Assembly (NCBI GenBank): GCA_963575745.1
Contig: CAUYUJ010003669.1
Span: 942,236 to 1,006,235 of the forward strand
From: Prorocentrum cordatum
Lineage: Eukaryota; Sar; Dinophyceae; Prorocentrales; Prorocentraceae
Length of the DNA stretch: 64,000 nucleotides
Direction: 5' to 3'
Part shown: piece by piece, positions 10,430 to 21,472 of the stretch
Layout: each line of letters opens with the position of its first letter
How positions within the stretch are numbered: position 1 is the first letter of the stretch
Program-made: the position numbers and the translations under genes
Notes under the pieces: generated by a model
The model's input: only the letters and a program-made list of their open reading frames with translations
Database searches by the model: none
Told to the model about the DNA's origin: nothing

Positions 10430-11270
10430 CGCTCGACTGCGACTGCTGCTACTTTTGTCATGTGCTGCTGCTACTCCAACACCTGCTACTGTTCTGTATC
10501 TAGCTATCTGCGCTGCACCTCTTCGTGTTCCCGCTCGAAAGCTCCCGCTGTGGATAATTATGTACCTGTTCGGGCATGTTCTGCTTTTTCTTGTTCCTCT
10601 CCATCCTCGGACTGACCGCGCAATCCTCTTGCTCCTCCTCAATCTACTCGTACTGCTGCTCCTCTTCCTGATCTTCGTTCTACCTGGCATTATGGCTTCT
10701 GTGCTCTTGTCGTCAGCATCCCCCTCAAATGCATAGCAGAAAGATGCCACGCGCGGCAGCGTTGTCCTGCCGATATCATTGCGACTGGCAAATCAAGGAC
10801 AAGTCGTGCGAACAAACATCTCGTAGGTGGGCTCTGGCGAGGTATGCAGCGCCATCCGATGCCAACCTTGCATATCTTAGCCCCTATCGTTCCCCATGAT
10901 GGGACAAGAGAATGTATACACTAAGATACAAGGGGCCCCGTCCCGTGGGGCTTCGCAAAAACGCGGCAGGACAACCTATAGTGTATGTTTTTCTGGCCTG
11001 GTCTCCTGGTGACAGGTGTTGTCACAAATATACGCGCTGCGCTTGGGCCGCCATTTGCCGTTACCCCGACATTACCCTACATCCCATTCGCATGTGACAT
11101 TTCCCTCATCTGATCCTCCCTTACCCCTCCCTCTCGCACCACCCGCCGCAAGAGGTAGCGCACGAGGGCGTGAATGGGCCTGGTCCCACTTTTGTACAGC
11201 AAGTCGGGCCCTGTGAGGCTGAGTACAAAGACCTCGGCAGCCAACCGCGGCTTGGAAGCGCCGATGCACC
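10430..11270. other. Unassigned sequence after the TAC microsatellite
   Basis: No supported gene. The plus frame 10278-10736 continues from the microsatellite into a Leu-rich peptide with a few hydrophobic stretches but has no start, domain or context of its own. The rest is mixed-composition sequence without a repeat I could define. Confidence 0.4.
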
Positions 11271-11279
11271 GACCACCGC

Positions 11280-11475
11280 CATGAGCGGAGCACATGTCCG
11301 CATCCGCGCCCTATCGGTCTGGACTCCGGGGCGCGATCCCGCGGACACGTTGTCTTACGGGTACGCGCCGCGCAAGGCATCCGCAACGAAAACGCCCCGT
11401 ATCCGCGGGGTCGCGATCCAGGGGCCCTTGCCCGCGAAGCCGCGGGTACGGATGCGGCTTCTGGCCCACGGCATC
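11280..11475. repeat. Dispersed repeat, copy 1 (partner at 45255-45420)
   Basis: The segment shares ordered blocks with 45255-45420: CGGTCTGGACTC, then GCGCGATCCCGC, then GGCATCCGC, then CCGTATCCG, then CCCGCGA. The minus-strand peptides from both copies share TPRIR followed by FVADA. I cannot tell whether it is a fragment of a transposable element or an old duplicated gene piece. Confidence 0.6.
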
Positions 11476-11564
11476 TCCGATGCTGCAGGAGGTCTCGGCA
11501 CGTCGAGCAGTGCAGCCCTTGACGGATCTCGAGCCTCAGCCCCCAAGTGTGCGGTGCTATTCTC

Positions 11565-11655
11565 TCTCTCTCCCTCTCTCTCTTCCTGTCCCTCGGGTTC
11601 GCTGGCTCTCTGGCACTCTAGCTCACTGGCTCTCTCTCTCTCTCTCTCTCTACGT
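11565..11655. repeat. CT-rich microsatellite
   Basis: Interrupted (CT)n, ending in a pure run at about 11630-11651. Flanking sequence to 11950 contains CCAAGAGGCG-type degenerate repeats and no supported gene. Confidence 0.8.
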
Positions 11656-11954
11656 TCCCTTCCGAAGGAGGTGCATCCAGAGACGGGCCACACGCCTCGA
11701 GACTGCTGCAGAATGCCACAGGGCCCTAACATGCACCAATCAGAACCTAAGAGGCGCCATGAGGCCTCCAAGAGGCGTCCAAACAATCCTCATGCAACGC
11801 CCTGGGAGGCAATGAACCATCCATGAAAATTATCGTAGTGCGACCCTACCTAGGAGTTCGAGCCTCTAGGAAAGCAACATTAGTAGGAGCGGTAAACGCG
11901 GTCCTCCTCCTTCTCCTCATCGTCGTAGTTGTAGCAGCAATAGTAGATGCTGTG

Positions 11955-12115
11955 CTGCGCTAGGCTATGCTATGCTCTGCTCTGCTCTGCTCTGCTCTGC
12001 TCTGCTATGCTATGCTGCGCAATGCTATGCTGGGCTATGCTAGGCTAGGCTATGCTATGTTATGCTGCGCTATGCTATGCTGCGCTATGCTATGCTATGC
12101 TATGCTATGATATGA
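11955..12115. repeat. Pentanucleotide GCTAT/GCTCT microsatellite
   Basis: Tandem 5-bp units that shift from CTATG to CTCTG and back, with TGCGC variants. The array grades into a hexanucleotide TTTTGC repeat at about 12116-12235. Confidence 0.9.
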
Positions 12116-12240
12116 TTTTGCGTTGCCTTCGCTTTTGCCTTCACTTTTGCCTTTGCTTTTGCTTTTGCTTGGCACCCAGGGAGCGCAACTGGGGGAACCG
12201 CGCGTTTGCTTTTACCTTTGCTGTTGCTTTTGCTTGGCTC
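12116..12240. repeat. TTTTGC/CTTTTG hexanucleotide repeat
   Basis: Two blocks of TTTTGCTTTTGC-like units (12116-12172 and 12205-12240), each followed by the related sequence CTTGGC then CCCAGG then GGGGAACCGC. The shared tail shows that this is a duplicated block of about 70 bp. Confidence 0.75.
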
Positions 12241-13254
12241 CCAGGGGACTAGGGGAACCGCCTGGGGCGGTTTGCACTGCCCGGCCCCTTTAATCCAAGC
12301 GAGTAAGAACCCTTCTAGGCAGAGCCTAGGTAGGGAATTAAGATGGTTAGGGCTTCCGAGGGGCTCAGTAGGCCATCGGAAGCACTGGAGAGCCCCAAGA
12401 AGCCCCTATGACAGCACTGACGCAGCCTCCTACGCGACCCAATATCGCGCCTTGGGGGGCCCCACGATGGCCCCAGGTAAGACTTACTCAGACGGGCACA
12501 GGATGGTGAAATTGAGGCTCCTCGAAAGAACTCAGCAAAACCACCTTCCAACACTGCCCCGCAACCGCAAACATATACCATATACACATACATACAATAC
12601 CCAGACATATGTATGCGTATATATAACCAATTGGTACTTACATCTCTTGATTTGTACGACCCGCTATTTAGTATAACATTTACATGTGCGTATGTGCGTA
12701 TGTGCGCGTGCATCTTGACATGCAAGCTTGCCCATATGTGCGTTCATTTCGGTAAATGAATGAATACATACGTAAGTCTAAATACACATACCTATATATG
12801 TTTATATATACGAGAATCACAGACGCGCGCGGTTCGCGCGCTTAGGTTCTAGCGCAGACTTTCCCGATTGCAGATGCGATCTCAGATGACGGCAACGTCG
12901 ACCGTAAACGTTGACGATGAAGCGACGCCAATCCCCGCATTGATGTCCTCCAATTCCTCTTCCAATGTATGTTCCCTTCTGTGATCCGGCAAGTTCCTGG
13001 AATCACTCTTCGAAGTCGGAAGCGGGGAGGTGAGAGCTTGGACAAAAGGTCCGCCTTCGGTTATGCACAAGGGAAGGCCTCGAGCAGGTCTCCGAGAAAC
13101 CGCATGGGCCTCTGGGCCTTTTTGGGGGGTGCTGGGCTTCCCGGCAGTTCAAGGCCCAGTTCACGCCCTGGGGAGGTATAGACCAGAGGGGGTGTCGGCT
13201 ACCCCAGGCCCTACTCCAGGGCCTAGGGCGGCGCAGGGTAGGCTCCACCCTATG
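12241..13254. other. Gene-free stretch with an AT-rich island
   Basis: 12560-12830 is notably AT-rich for this window, with CATATA/TACATA motifs and short palindromes such as TATATATA. No gene, RNA or domain could be supported. 12840-13254 is ordinary GC-rich sequence; its ORFs lack any recognisable feature. Confidence 0.4.
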
Positions 13255-13367
13255 CCCTCCTCCTCCTCCTCCTCCTCCTCCTCCTCCTCCTCCTCCTCCT
13301 CCTCCTCCCCTTTCTCCTCCCTCCGTCCAGCCACGCCGAGCCGGCGCGCGGGCCGGCCGAACCAGAG

Positions 13368-13400
<33 letters not shown>

Positions 13401-13425
13401 CACGTGCACGAGCACGAGCACGACC
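13255..13425. repeat. CTC and GAC trinucleotide microsatellites
   Basis: (CTC)n at about 13258-13320, then (GAC)n at about 13370-13400. The acidic or Ser-rich ORFs crossing them are artefacts of the repeats. Confidence 0.9.
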
Positions 13426-14640
13426 AACGCCCACGACGATTCCAGGCCCCTGGACCCCTCCCCGGGCTGCACAGAGGCGTTTCCGGAGCCGAGCCCATTC
13501 GGGGCGACGACGTGGGCCCCCCCGGGGCCCTCGGGGGCGGGTCTGGGCACCCCTCGGGGCTCCCCAGGGCCAGTCGGGGCCCTCCCGGGGCGGCGAGAGG
13601 GGACCCCTGGGTCGGCCAGAAATCCTGACAGAAAGATTTTGTGCCCCCTCCCCCACCCTTCCTGCTCAACCTCTTTTTGTTTATCCCGTCACAAAGCGCC
13701 GATGCCACAAACGGCGACGACTGCAACGAGTGCGACGGGGAGGGCGACGAGTACAGCGACGAATGCGACGACGAAGGCCCCGGCACAGTCCAGGAGGCCC
13801 TCGCGACGATCTATGAGACCCCCGGCTCAATCCCACGAGGGCCTCTAGGCATGGGCCTCACGAGTAGTTCTCGGGCAAGCTTTTGGGTTGGCTCCAGGGA
13901 TAAGGCAAGAGTAAGTCTAGGGGTAGACCGTGGGAGCAAGCCTGGAGGCGGGCCCTAGGGGTAGAACCAAGACCTGAACGCGGGAGAATAGTTTCGCATG
14001 TGGGGCTTGATCGTCTGCAACACGCATGTGATGCACGCGACGTAATTGCACACAGGTGCTCGTATGCCTGACCCATCTCCTGGTTCGCCTCTATGGATTA
14101 GGCGAGCTTGTGTAGCAATTCGTTGCACTATCATGATACTGTTTGGGGCCTGCCTCGTTCCGCGCTTCCACGCAAGTGCTGACTGCTGTCTTGTGTATCA
14201 CACGTCTTGTTCGTAGCTCTTGTCATAATATCACAAGCCGTGTCTCCAATGGCACCTCCATGTGTGGATGGCGACGTTCCTTCGCAGACGCACTTCTACG
14301 CATCAACATGGTCGTCGTTGCTGTGCTCCTATGTAAATAAAATGCTGTTCTGACCGCTTGTATCGTTCAAGTACGGTCTCTTGTGAACCGCTTCCTCGCA
14401 TTGCAAGCGCGACGCACCATTGATCCGTGTAGCTCAAGTAGTTCACACGCGGCTAGTGCAGCAAATAACGAAACGATCTTGGGCTCGTTGGGCACGTAAT
14501 GGTCGGTACCCTGCAAATTATTGAATGCGTTGCCTGGGTCAGCACTGCGTCTTTCATGGTAGAAATTACACCCTCTTGGCCAACAGTCGGTGGTGCCATG
14601 TGGCGGGCTTCGGAAACCCTGAATCCAAAAATGTTGTCAT
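13426..14640. other. Unassigned gene-poor sequence
   Basis: GC-rich at first with degenerate GACGA-type repeats (about 13700-13780), then more balanced composition from 13970. No ORF over 80 codons shows a domain, and no RNA gene was recognised. Confidence 0.35.
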
Positions 14641-14677
14641 CGCTTGGGAAGTCGACTCTTGTATTCGCTGGCTTCCG

Positions 14678-14748
14678 CCGAGCTTCCGCCGGCTTCCGCC
14701 GGCGGAGCGGCCCTCGTTTTACTTCCGCCGCCTTCCGCCGGGGAATAG
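14678..14748. repeat. CTTCCGCCGG-type short repeat
   Basis: Several imperfect copies of CTTCCGCCG(G/C) in about 70 bp, including an inverted pair around CCGGCGGAGCGG that could form a hairpin. Confidence 0.7.
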
Positions 14749-14957
14749 GAAGCAACTCCGTCGATCTTCGAAGGCAAGGCCAGTTTTGGAACGCCTCCTA
14801 TGTAGACGCGGATAATCGACGCCCAGAGGAAGATGTCGTACACCTCTTCAAGGAATCTACCCTTGGTTAATGCTGTCATCGGGGAAGTGGATGTGCTCGT
14901 AGTAGCGCGCGCCGCCGATGGCAGCGGCGGCGTTCGAGGGCCAGGGGCCAATCTGGC

Positions 14958-15025
14958 CTTCCTCCTCCTCCTTCTCCTCCTCCTCCTCCTCCTCCTCCTC
15001 CTCCTCCTCCCCCTCCTCCTCCTGA
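14958..15025. repeat. CTC microsatellite
   Basis: (CTC)n with two interruptions. It lies just beyond the 3' end of the coding similarity in element B. Confidence 0.9.
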
Positions 15026-15389
15026 CGTTTCTGACGCTTCCCGCTAAAATGCAGCGTCTCTCCGCCTCCCCGCCGCGCGGCAGGCAGGCGCCGGCGGCGA
15101 AAGCGAACCTCGGCCCCCAGGAGGAAAGGAAAGCGGAGGAAACCTGATCGCAAAACAATCGTAACAGGACCAGAAAGGACGGGGCCGAGGGAAACACGCG
15201 GCGCCCCAGGACCCAAGCGGGTCTACTGACCCCCGCTGTCGAGGCCCCTGGGGCGCCCTCAGAGTGTGATGGAGCGTCTCCCCGCGCCGCGGTGCGACGG
15301 GGAGCCTGGTCGTTCTCGGGCCGCCACCTTCCACCTCGGTGGCGGCCCGTCTGCACGATCTCCGCCTCAGCCACCAGGAGCCCGAGGTA

Positions 15390-16715
15390 CTTGATGTCCC
15401 CAGGCTGCACACCAGCTGGTTGCAGCTGATGTCCCTGAGGGAGGTGACCAGGAGGACGTCCTTGATCTTCTTCTCCGCCCCCTTGGTGGCGAGCGAGGCC
15501 GTCGTGCCATCATTCTGGTTGCAGGCCCCCTTTGTGCCCGCTGCTCATGGGCCATCGTCTGATTGGCGGTGTTGTCTCCAGTCCGCCCTGTAGCAGTCGT
15601 GGCCAGCTTCTGCGTCCCCGAGCTGGTAGTGATCGAGAAGGGCGTAGAAGTGCAGGAACTGCTCTTCGTCTGCGTCGGGCCAGGCCGCCTCACCCGCTGT
15701 GATTGCACCCCACCTGGAGTGCAGCGCAGCCGCCATAGCACGGCACATCTGCGGCGGGTACTCTTTGAGTGGTGCCGTCCGCCATCCCCCGCGAGCGTCC
15801 CTGCCGTAGACGCCCCGATGGGATGTGTGCCTGCACCTGGGCCCCCCTGGATGTGCAGCCAGCTCTCGTCCCAATTCTGGCAGATTCACGGTCAGCAGCT
15901 GCGTCGGCTTCTGCGCCTGCTGTCCGAGCTGGCACTGGTCCAGGTACAGGATCTCCGCACGCGGTAGCCCTGCCAGCCATCGGACCTCTGGTTGGTGCCA
16001 ACTGCTAGGCGCCTGTGGGCGCCAGGCAGGAGGGGCAGGGTGCTCCAGGATCGCCGAGACCTGATTGGGGGAGCCCCGGCAGGATCAAGTATATGGCCGT
16101 GCGATAAAGCTGGTTCCCCAGTGCCACCTGCTGTATCTCGCTCATGGCGGCGTCCTGGATGCCCCACGGCAGCGCCCTTGTGCGCAGAGGACGTGGTGCC
16201 CGCCCCTCCAACGCATGCCAGCGCGAGGAGCACCGCGTCTCACAGGGCGGCCCAGCAATCACTGCCAGAACTTTGCCTGCCCTGATGGCTTGCGCCCAGT
16301 GCTGGGCGGCCGTGGCTTTTGTCAGGCCCCCCCCCTGTCCTCGCATATCTGCACGTCGACCGAGAGCACGATGATGCTGTGATCGCGGGCGAAGCCCTCG
16401 AAGTAGCGCTGCAGATCGAGTTCGCGCTTCCTACCTGAGAAGAGGTGCAGATGTAGAGCGCGTTCGTGAACAAAGGCCTGGTATGACTGGTGATCGTCGC
16501 CCCGCCCGCTGATTCTTGATCGCCGTACTGCGTCTTCAATTGGATATCGGGTGGTGATGGTGTAGGGCCATCGAACTCAGCCTCCGCATTTGCGAGTCTC
16601 AGAGCAAGAACCTGGCGCGCTGGCATCGAAGCCTTCTCGGCGTAGTGTCCGGCGGCCTTGCGCTGGGCGATCTCGGCGCGCTCTGCCTCTCTGCGGCCCT
16701 CTATCTCCTCGGGGC
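15390..16715 (-). pseudogene. Element B C-terminal methyltransferase-like domain
   Basis: A helical linker (about 16715-16580) leads to HLFSGRKRELDLQRYFEGF (about 16440), which resembles the SAM-binding motif I (FSG). Then come IVLSVDVQICEDR, a frame change at a C run (about 16327-16334), and VLAVIAGPPCETRCSSRW (about 16260-16290), resembling the Pro-Cys motif IV of cytosine-C5 methyltransferases. Downstream, ILYLDQCQLGQQAQKPTQLL then TVNLPELG (about 15960-15880) and RTAPLKEYPPQMCRAMAAAL (about 15770-15720) are further family-like blocks. The frame meets TGA at 15545 but continues as KKIKDVLLVTSLRDISCNQL to about 15390. Methyl transfer is a motif-level inference; the target-recognition part is unclear. 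Confidence 0.6.
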
Positions 16716-18239
16716 TCATCGGGGCCCCAGCATGCGCAGGACCTTCAGGCATCTGGGCGCGCGGCGCAAGTGCTTGAGGATCCGGGGCCTGGCGCGGAAA
16801 TTGGCCCCGCAGCCAGGGCAGGTGGTGCCACTGATGCGCCTCTCCGCGTCGTCGTAGCCGACGCGCTCCGCCGCGTGGTGCCTGCGTCGCGCCCCCCTGG
16901 TCTTCAGGGCTTTGCCACGCTCGTAGCAGATGTACCCGACTGCTGTAGCGGCCTGGGGCTGGCTGAAGGATGGCCGCGGGAGCCCGAACTCGATGCTGAG
17001 GTCCAAGAGCTGCCTCTGCCACTGTGCGCGCTGGTGCCTGTCTTGCTGCCAAGCGCGGTAGCGCTGCCACGCGCGGCCCAGCTCCGCGTGCGTCAGGTGC
17101 TGCCCCTGCTTCCTGACCCACTGGATGAAGTGCCTGAACCCGGCCTGGGGCTTCTCCTCATCAGGCATGCAGGTGGCTATCCAGTCAATGTCGTCTAGGA
17201 TCATGGTATTCCAGGCACCATTGGTCTCCCAGAGATCGTCGGCCAGCCGCTGGAGGAAGCGCGCATCTGAAAGCAGCAGGCGCACCAAGTAATGCAGCCT
17301 CCGGATCCTGATGTGCATGGCGATAGGCACCTCCCTGCAGATAGCCTGGACTTCATCGTCGGTAACGTGCTTGTCTGACTGGCTGTTGTGCTGCAGGTAG
17401 GTGGATGCGCGGAGGCCCTGCATGAAGCACGCGTTCAGCTGGTTGGTCTGCAGCTTGGTGAGAGGCAACCTTATCTCGCTGTCGTAGAGCAGCTTGCTGA
17501 AACACAATGCACTTCTGTAATGAAGCCTAGCCTGCAGTGGGACCTCGGGCATCCTGTAGATCACCTTCCGCAACGGTGCCTCCGAAGCTCTGTAGCCGAT
17601 GATGCGCCTCATGAGGTTCGGCCCCATCCGATGAGTCTGTGGTGATGACGCTGCCAAGGGTAATGCCACTATCTTGGCGCCGTTTTGCTCCAAGGTGACA
17701 GGATTGCTGGTGAAGATGTCAGCCTTGGTGGCGCGCTTCGCCTTGCCCTCGATCACCATCACCGCCGTAGCCTTTAGCGGGTGAAGCTCGTGTCCGAATA
17801 TGCGCAAGCAGTCTGAGATACACTTGACGATCTCGAACAGGTGCTCCTTGATCCTGTAGTTGTCCCGCGCAACGCGCATGTAAGAGGCGTCGCCCATGAG
17901 CGAGACCTCGGGCAGGTGTTCGTCCACGTCATCTTCCCTGGGCCGAGTGAGGTGCGCATGGCCCTCCGTAGGTGCGGGCGGCTCGAGCAGAAAGCCCCTC
18001 TCCCCGAGGTCCATCTGCAGCGGGCCGAGCGCCTCCGCGAAGCTGATGTTGAAGAGGAGGTCCGCTAAGCCATTGCCCGGCCTGCTGCCCGCGTGACTAT
18101 GCGCGCACTGGGGGCTCCATCTCACCCGGAAGAAGGTCACTCGATGCGCCTCTGCGAGCTGGCGCCTCAAATTCTCGTTCGCGCCATGGCGCATGAGGTA
18201 ACCCGGGTTGTTTACCAGGAAGTCAATGGAGGGGAGAAG
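16716..18239 (-). pseudogene. Element B RT C-terminal half and zinc finger
   Basis: It continues the RT frame beyond the TAG. GSRPGNGLADLLFNISFAEA (about 18085-18030) matches RT motif B. Motif C reads SLMGDASYMRVARD (about 17875-17905), where related elements have paired aspartates; the first is Gly (GGC). HPLKATAVMVIEG follows as motif D/E, then a thumb of about 330 residues. At the C-terminus CPGCGANFRARPRILKH followed by LRRAPRC (about 16750-16810) is a CxxC-H-C finger of the kind found at LINE RT ends. After 16716 the coding path moves to another frame (MSPEEIEGRREAERAEIAQR). Confidence 0.8.
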
Positions 18240-19262
18240 CTAGGCCGGTGGCTCTAGGCCGTCCAAGACCTCACGCAGCCCTGGAGTGCAACCGCCCGTG
18301 CCAAAGACAAACTCGCGCACCGCTCCGTGAAACGCCTGCCGTAGGTCAAATAAGATGGTGACTGCTGTTAGGGATCGCTGTCGGCACATCCGCAGGAACG
18401 CCTTCACCGCACGTGTAAAATATGCACCCGACTGTCCTGGGATGCCGCCGTTCTCCGTCATGCGCAATAAGGCTCCACAGCTCTCCAGGGTCACCCACCT
18501 CAACCATTTGTGGAAGTGTTTCGCGATCGGATTGTTCAGAAGAAGACTTCTGTAGTGCTCTAGGAAGGACATCGCGCCAGCACCTTTGTAGAGACGAACT
18601 GCAATACCTGCTTTGCATTGGAGAGGTTTTTGTCCGCGCAGCAAGACCTTGAGTAGCAGCGGGTGCCGGTGTCGTGCGATGGCTTCGGCCCCTACCCGAT
18701 TGACGTCGTCAAGGTTCTTGTCGGGTCCTCCCGCTCCCTCTGGCTTCGCGCCCCGCAGACTCTCAGCCAGGTCCGACTTGGTACGCAGCGTGTTCGGCTC
18801 GACCTGCTCCTGCGATTCCGAGACCGCGCCGTCGGCCCGCTTGAACACTGCGAGGGCACTCTGGTAGCGGGGCTTGCGCCCGCCGTGGATGAGCGCGCGC
18901 TTCGCCGCCTGCCACTAGTGCTTCGCCCTCTTAGAGTGCCGGTGGTGGGCCAGGTCCTCGCCCAGCTCGGTGAAATAGTCGTTGCGATCTGCCGTGGGCC
19001 TGTTCTTGAAGCAAGACTTCGTGCATGCGATGAAGGCAACAACTCCTGCAACTGCGATGTCGAGGTCGTCCTTTGCCATGCTCTTGCGACATGCCTCGAG
19101 CAGGGAATCGATGTTCCCGGCCCATTCGTCCGTATCTTCGCAATGGAGTTTCTTCTCGGGCTCCAGCTTGCGTCTGAACACCTCCAGCGGGGCTCGATCG
19201 CCACGCTTGAAGTAGGCCCTACTCGCGCTCTCAGCATACCTTCGGACCCTCACAAAGCGCAT
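18240..19262 (-). pseudogene. Element B linker and RT N-terminal half
   Basis: One frame runs from about 19262 (RFVRVRRYAESASRAYFKRG) through the linker, interrupted by TAG at 18915-18917, into the RT fingers. The fingers read LLLKVLLRGQKPLQCKAGIA and then FLEHYRSLLLNNPIAKHFHK. The palm follows, with motif A ILFDLRQAFHGAVREF (about 18335-18360), whose catalytic Asp is intact. The frame reaches TAG at 18240-18242, but the next codons (LLPSIDFLVNN) continue the RT in the same frame. Confidence 0.78.
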
Positions 19263-20559
19263 GAGACCAAGCGGAATCGTAGAATTGGTGGGGAAGTCTT
19301 GTCCTTCCCAAAGTGCCTGCTGCTGGCCTCTGCGATGAAATGCGCCGTATTGTGGTAGTGGTCGTTGATGTGCACGTCCCAGTGCGGCAGTGGTGCCTCG
19401 TCCAGCTCGCTGCGGAAGGCCTCCACCCTTGAGGGGTTCTTGAACTTGGCCTGATCGTGCTTTAGTGGCCCCAGCTGCTGTCGCATCCGACCTGCCACTT
19501 CTCCCACAACTTTGACACAGACTGGCAGGTGGCCCATGGTCTCCAACATGTGGGGGTTCTGGCGCCGCTTCAGCACCTTCTTCCTTTTCTTAGCCCCCGT
19601 CTTGTCGAAGTCCTTGAAAACCTGGCAGTCCTGGGCGGAGGGAAATAGCTCACTGCTTAGTGGCACATAGTCGATCCCGTTGGCGACTCCGTCCTTGATG
19701 CACGTGACATCGTCGTCGCTGCCGAAGAAGGTGTTCGTGATATGCAGGCCGTTGCCTGCCGCGATGTTCAGAAGCTGCTGTCCGTTGCCGTCGAGCTTCT
19801 GGTCGGGTCCCTGCTGGCCGACCCACTCGTTCTCGATGCCCTCCGCATGGCCCATTTTGCCGTTGGCGTCGATCAGGATGACGTCAAGCATCCACTGGTC
19901 GCACTGGGTTCGGAATTCGCCCCAACAGCCCTGCAGCTGTGGGGATCTCTGGTAAGGGGCGTGAGCCACCGCGATGACATGCCTGAAGAGGGGGGCCTGG
20001 ATCTTGACGAAGAGCATCCTCGGCGTCGCGTAGAGCTTCACGAGCTGTGACTGCTTAAAATGCAGCGGCGCACCCGCCATGGCGGCGCATGGCAGCTCGG
20101 TGGCGAGCAGGAGGGCACATCCCCAGTTGCCTTCCTCAGCGCCGCTCGGCGCGGAAATGAAGCCCTGGCCGGTCCAGATCGCCTCTTTGCATCGCGTCTC
20201 CTGCAGCCCTGCCAAATGTACTTGGCGCCCCAGAAGCTGGCTGCGAATGGCTGCACCCTTGGCCGAGATGTCGCAGTGGATGTGGGTGGTGGTGTTGTCC
20301 CCGACCATGAACTGCACGTTGCACTGCGCGGTGTTCAGCTCGAGCCTTCCTTTGGTGAGCTTTGCCGCAGGCGCAGCTGGAACATGCTCCGAGGTGGCTC
20401 GTTGCTGCTTGGGTATAACAGCTAGGTGGGGGCCCTGTCGAGTCGGGCATGCGTGAAGGTCTCGGCAAGATGCGTCGTTGAGCCAGCTACATTCCAAGCT
20501 GGCTGTGTACTCGATGAGGCTGACAAGTGCCTCGCTTGGGGGCCCAGGGCGTGGCTGCT
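19250..20559 (-). pseudogene. Element B APE-type endonuclease
   Basis: The same frame continues from RNase H through a linker into a clear AP-endonuclease fold: LNTAQCNVQFM, AGLQETRCKE (catalytic Glu, about 20190), FVKIQAPLFRHVIAVAHAPY, VILIDANGKMG (Asp/Asn, about 19875), NGIDYVPLS (Asp, about 19670) and GHLPVCVKV (His, about 19525). In the last motif the Asp that usually precedes the His reads Gly (GGC). The frame leaves the coding path near 19262 and ends in TGA at 19250; the RT region continues in another frame from about 19262. Confidence 0.82.
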
Positions 20560-21472
20560 TCGCTGCAAACTTTGCCAGGCAGTCGGCACCCTCGTTCCAT
20601 GGCGCGTCCCGGTGGGCACATGCGTGCTCGAAATGGACCTTCCGACGCCTCATAGTCTGCTCCGCCAGTATTCGCGTGAATCTCGCCTAGGTGTCCAACC
20701 TTTTGGATATGATTCGCTGCGTCCCAGGTGCGGCACCCAGGGCGGTCTTTATGTCTCCCACGATGGTGATGGGTTCGTGCTCTGGTGTGCCTAGGCAGGC
20801 GATGAGTGCCCATAGGATCGCACCGAGCTCGGGGGCCGTGCTGGAGGTGATGTTCTGCGCCATCCCCTGCGAAACCGCAGCCGCGTGGTTCGAGTACATG
20901 TGGCGGCAGTACCTGATGCCCTCGGCATCAGACTGTAGGTGGATCACCGCCCATGCAGCTGTGGACGGGGACCCCCGAGTGAAGGAGGCGCCCGTGAAGA
21001 AGAAGTGCCCCATGTGTTCCGACTGGCTGATGTTGCGCGGGTCTGACAGGTGATCGATGGCAAGACGAGTGTAGTCATGGAGCTCGTGTTCCCAAATGCC
21101 CTGCTTCCATATCAGACCGCCCAGCTCATCGACTAGCAGGCTCGGGAGGCAGGGCGGCGCGCCAATGTGCGCCTTGCGTCTGCCTCCCGCTCCTGTCTGT
21201 CTGGCAACGGCTGCCTCTCCGGTAGGTGCGGCGTTTCGCAGCTGCTGCGACTGCGGCCTATGACTCGCCAGTGTTATTCTTCTGCGGCCTCTTCTACATC
21301 TCATTAAATTTTCACTGTGGTCGCTGTCGCCGCCAGCTGGCGGCTGGGGTGTAGTATATCCGTTAGCTGAGCTGGGTGTGTTATAAGACGGTTCGCGCAT
21401 GATGTCCTGGTGCTGCTGAGCCGCCGCTGGCACCAGAGGTCGGGCCTGCTCGCTCCCCCCATCGAAGTTCAA
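20560..21472 (-). pseudogene. Element B RNase H domain, N-terminal to the endonuclease
   Basis: The motif series fits RNase H: HFFFTGASFTRGSPSTAAWAV (about 21012-20950), STAPELGAILWAL (Glu), ITIVGDIKTALGA (Asp), then VHFEHACAHRDAPWNEGADC (His, Asn and last Asp) followed by LAKFA. The first motif has Gly (GGC) where FTD is expected, so the first catalytic Asp is missing. The domain is split by one in-frame TAG at 20687-20689; the same frame continues on both sides, so it is contiguous. The start at 21472 is a TTG, and the true N-terminal boundary lies further upstream. Confidence 0.78.

Noticed and set aside
16240-17121. 293-codon minus ORF overlapping the element B RT end
   Set aside because: The first half is a shadow of the RT frame; only a short helical linker after about 16715 appears real and it is included in the methyltransferase-like feature.
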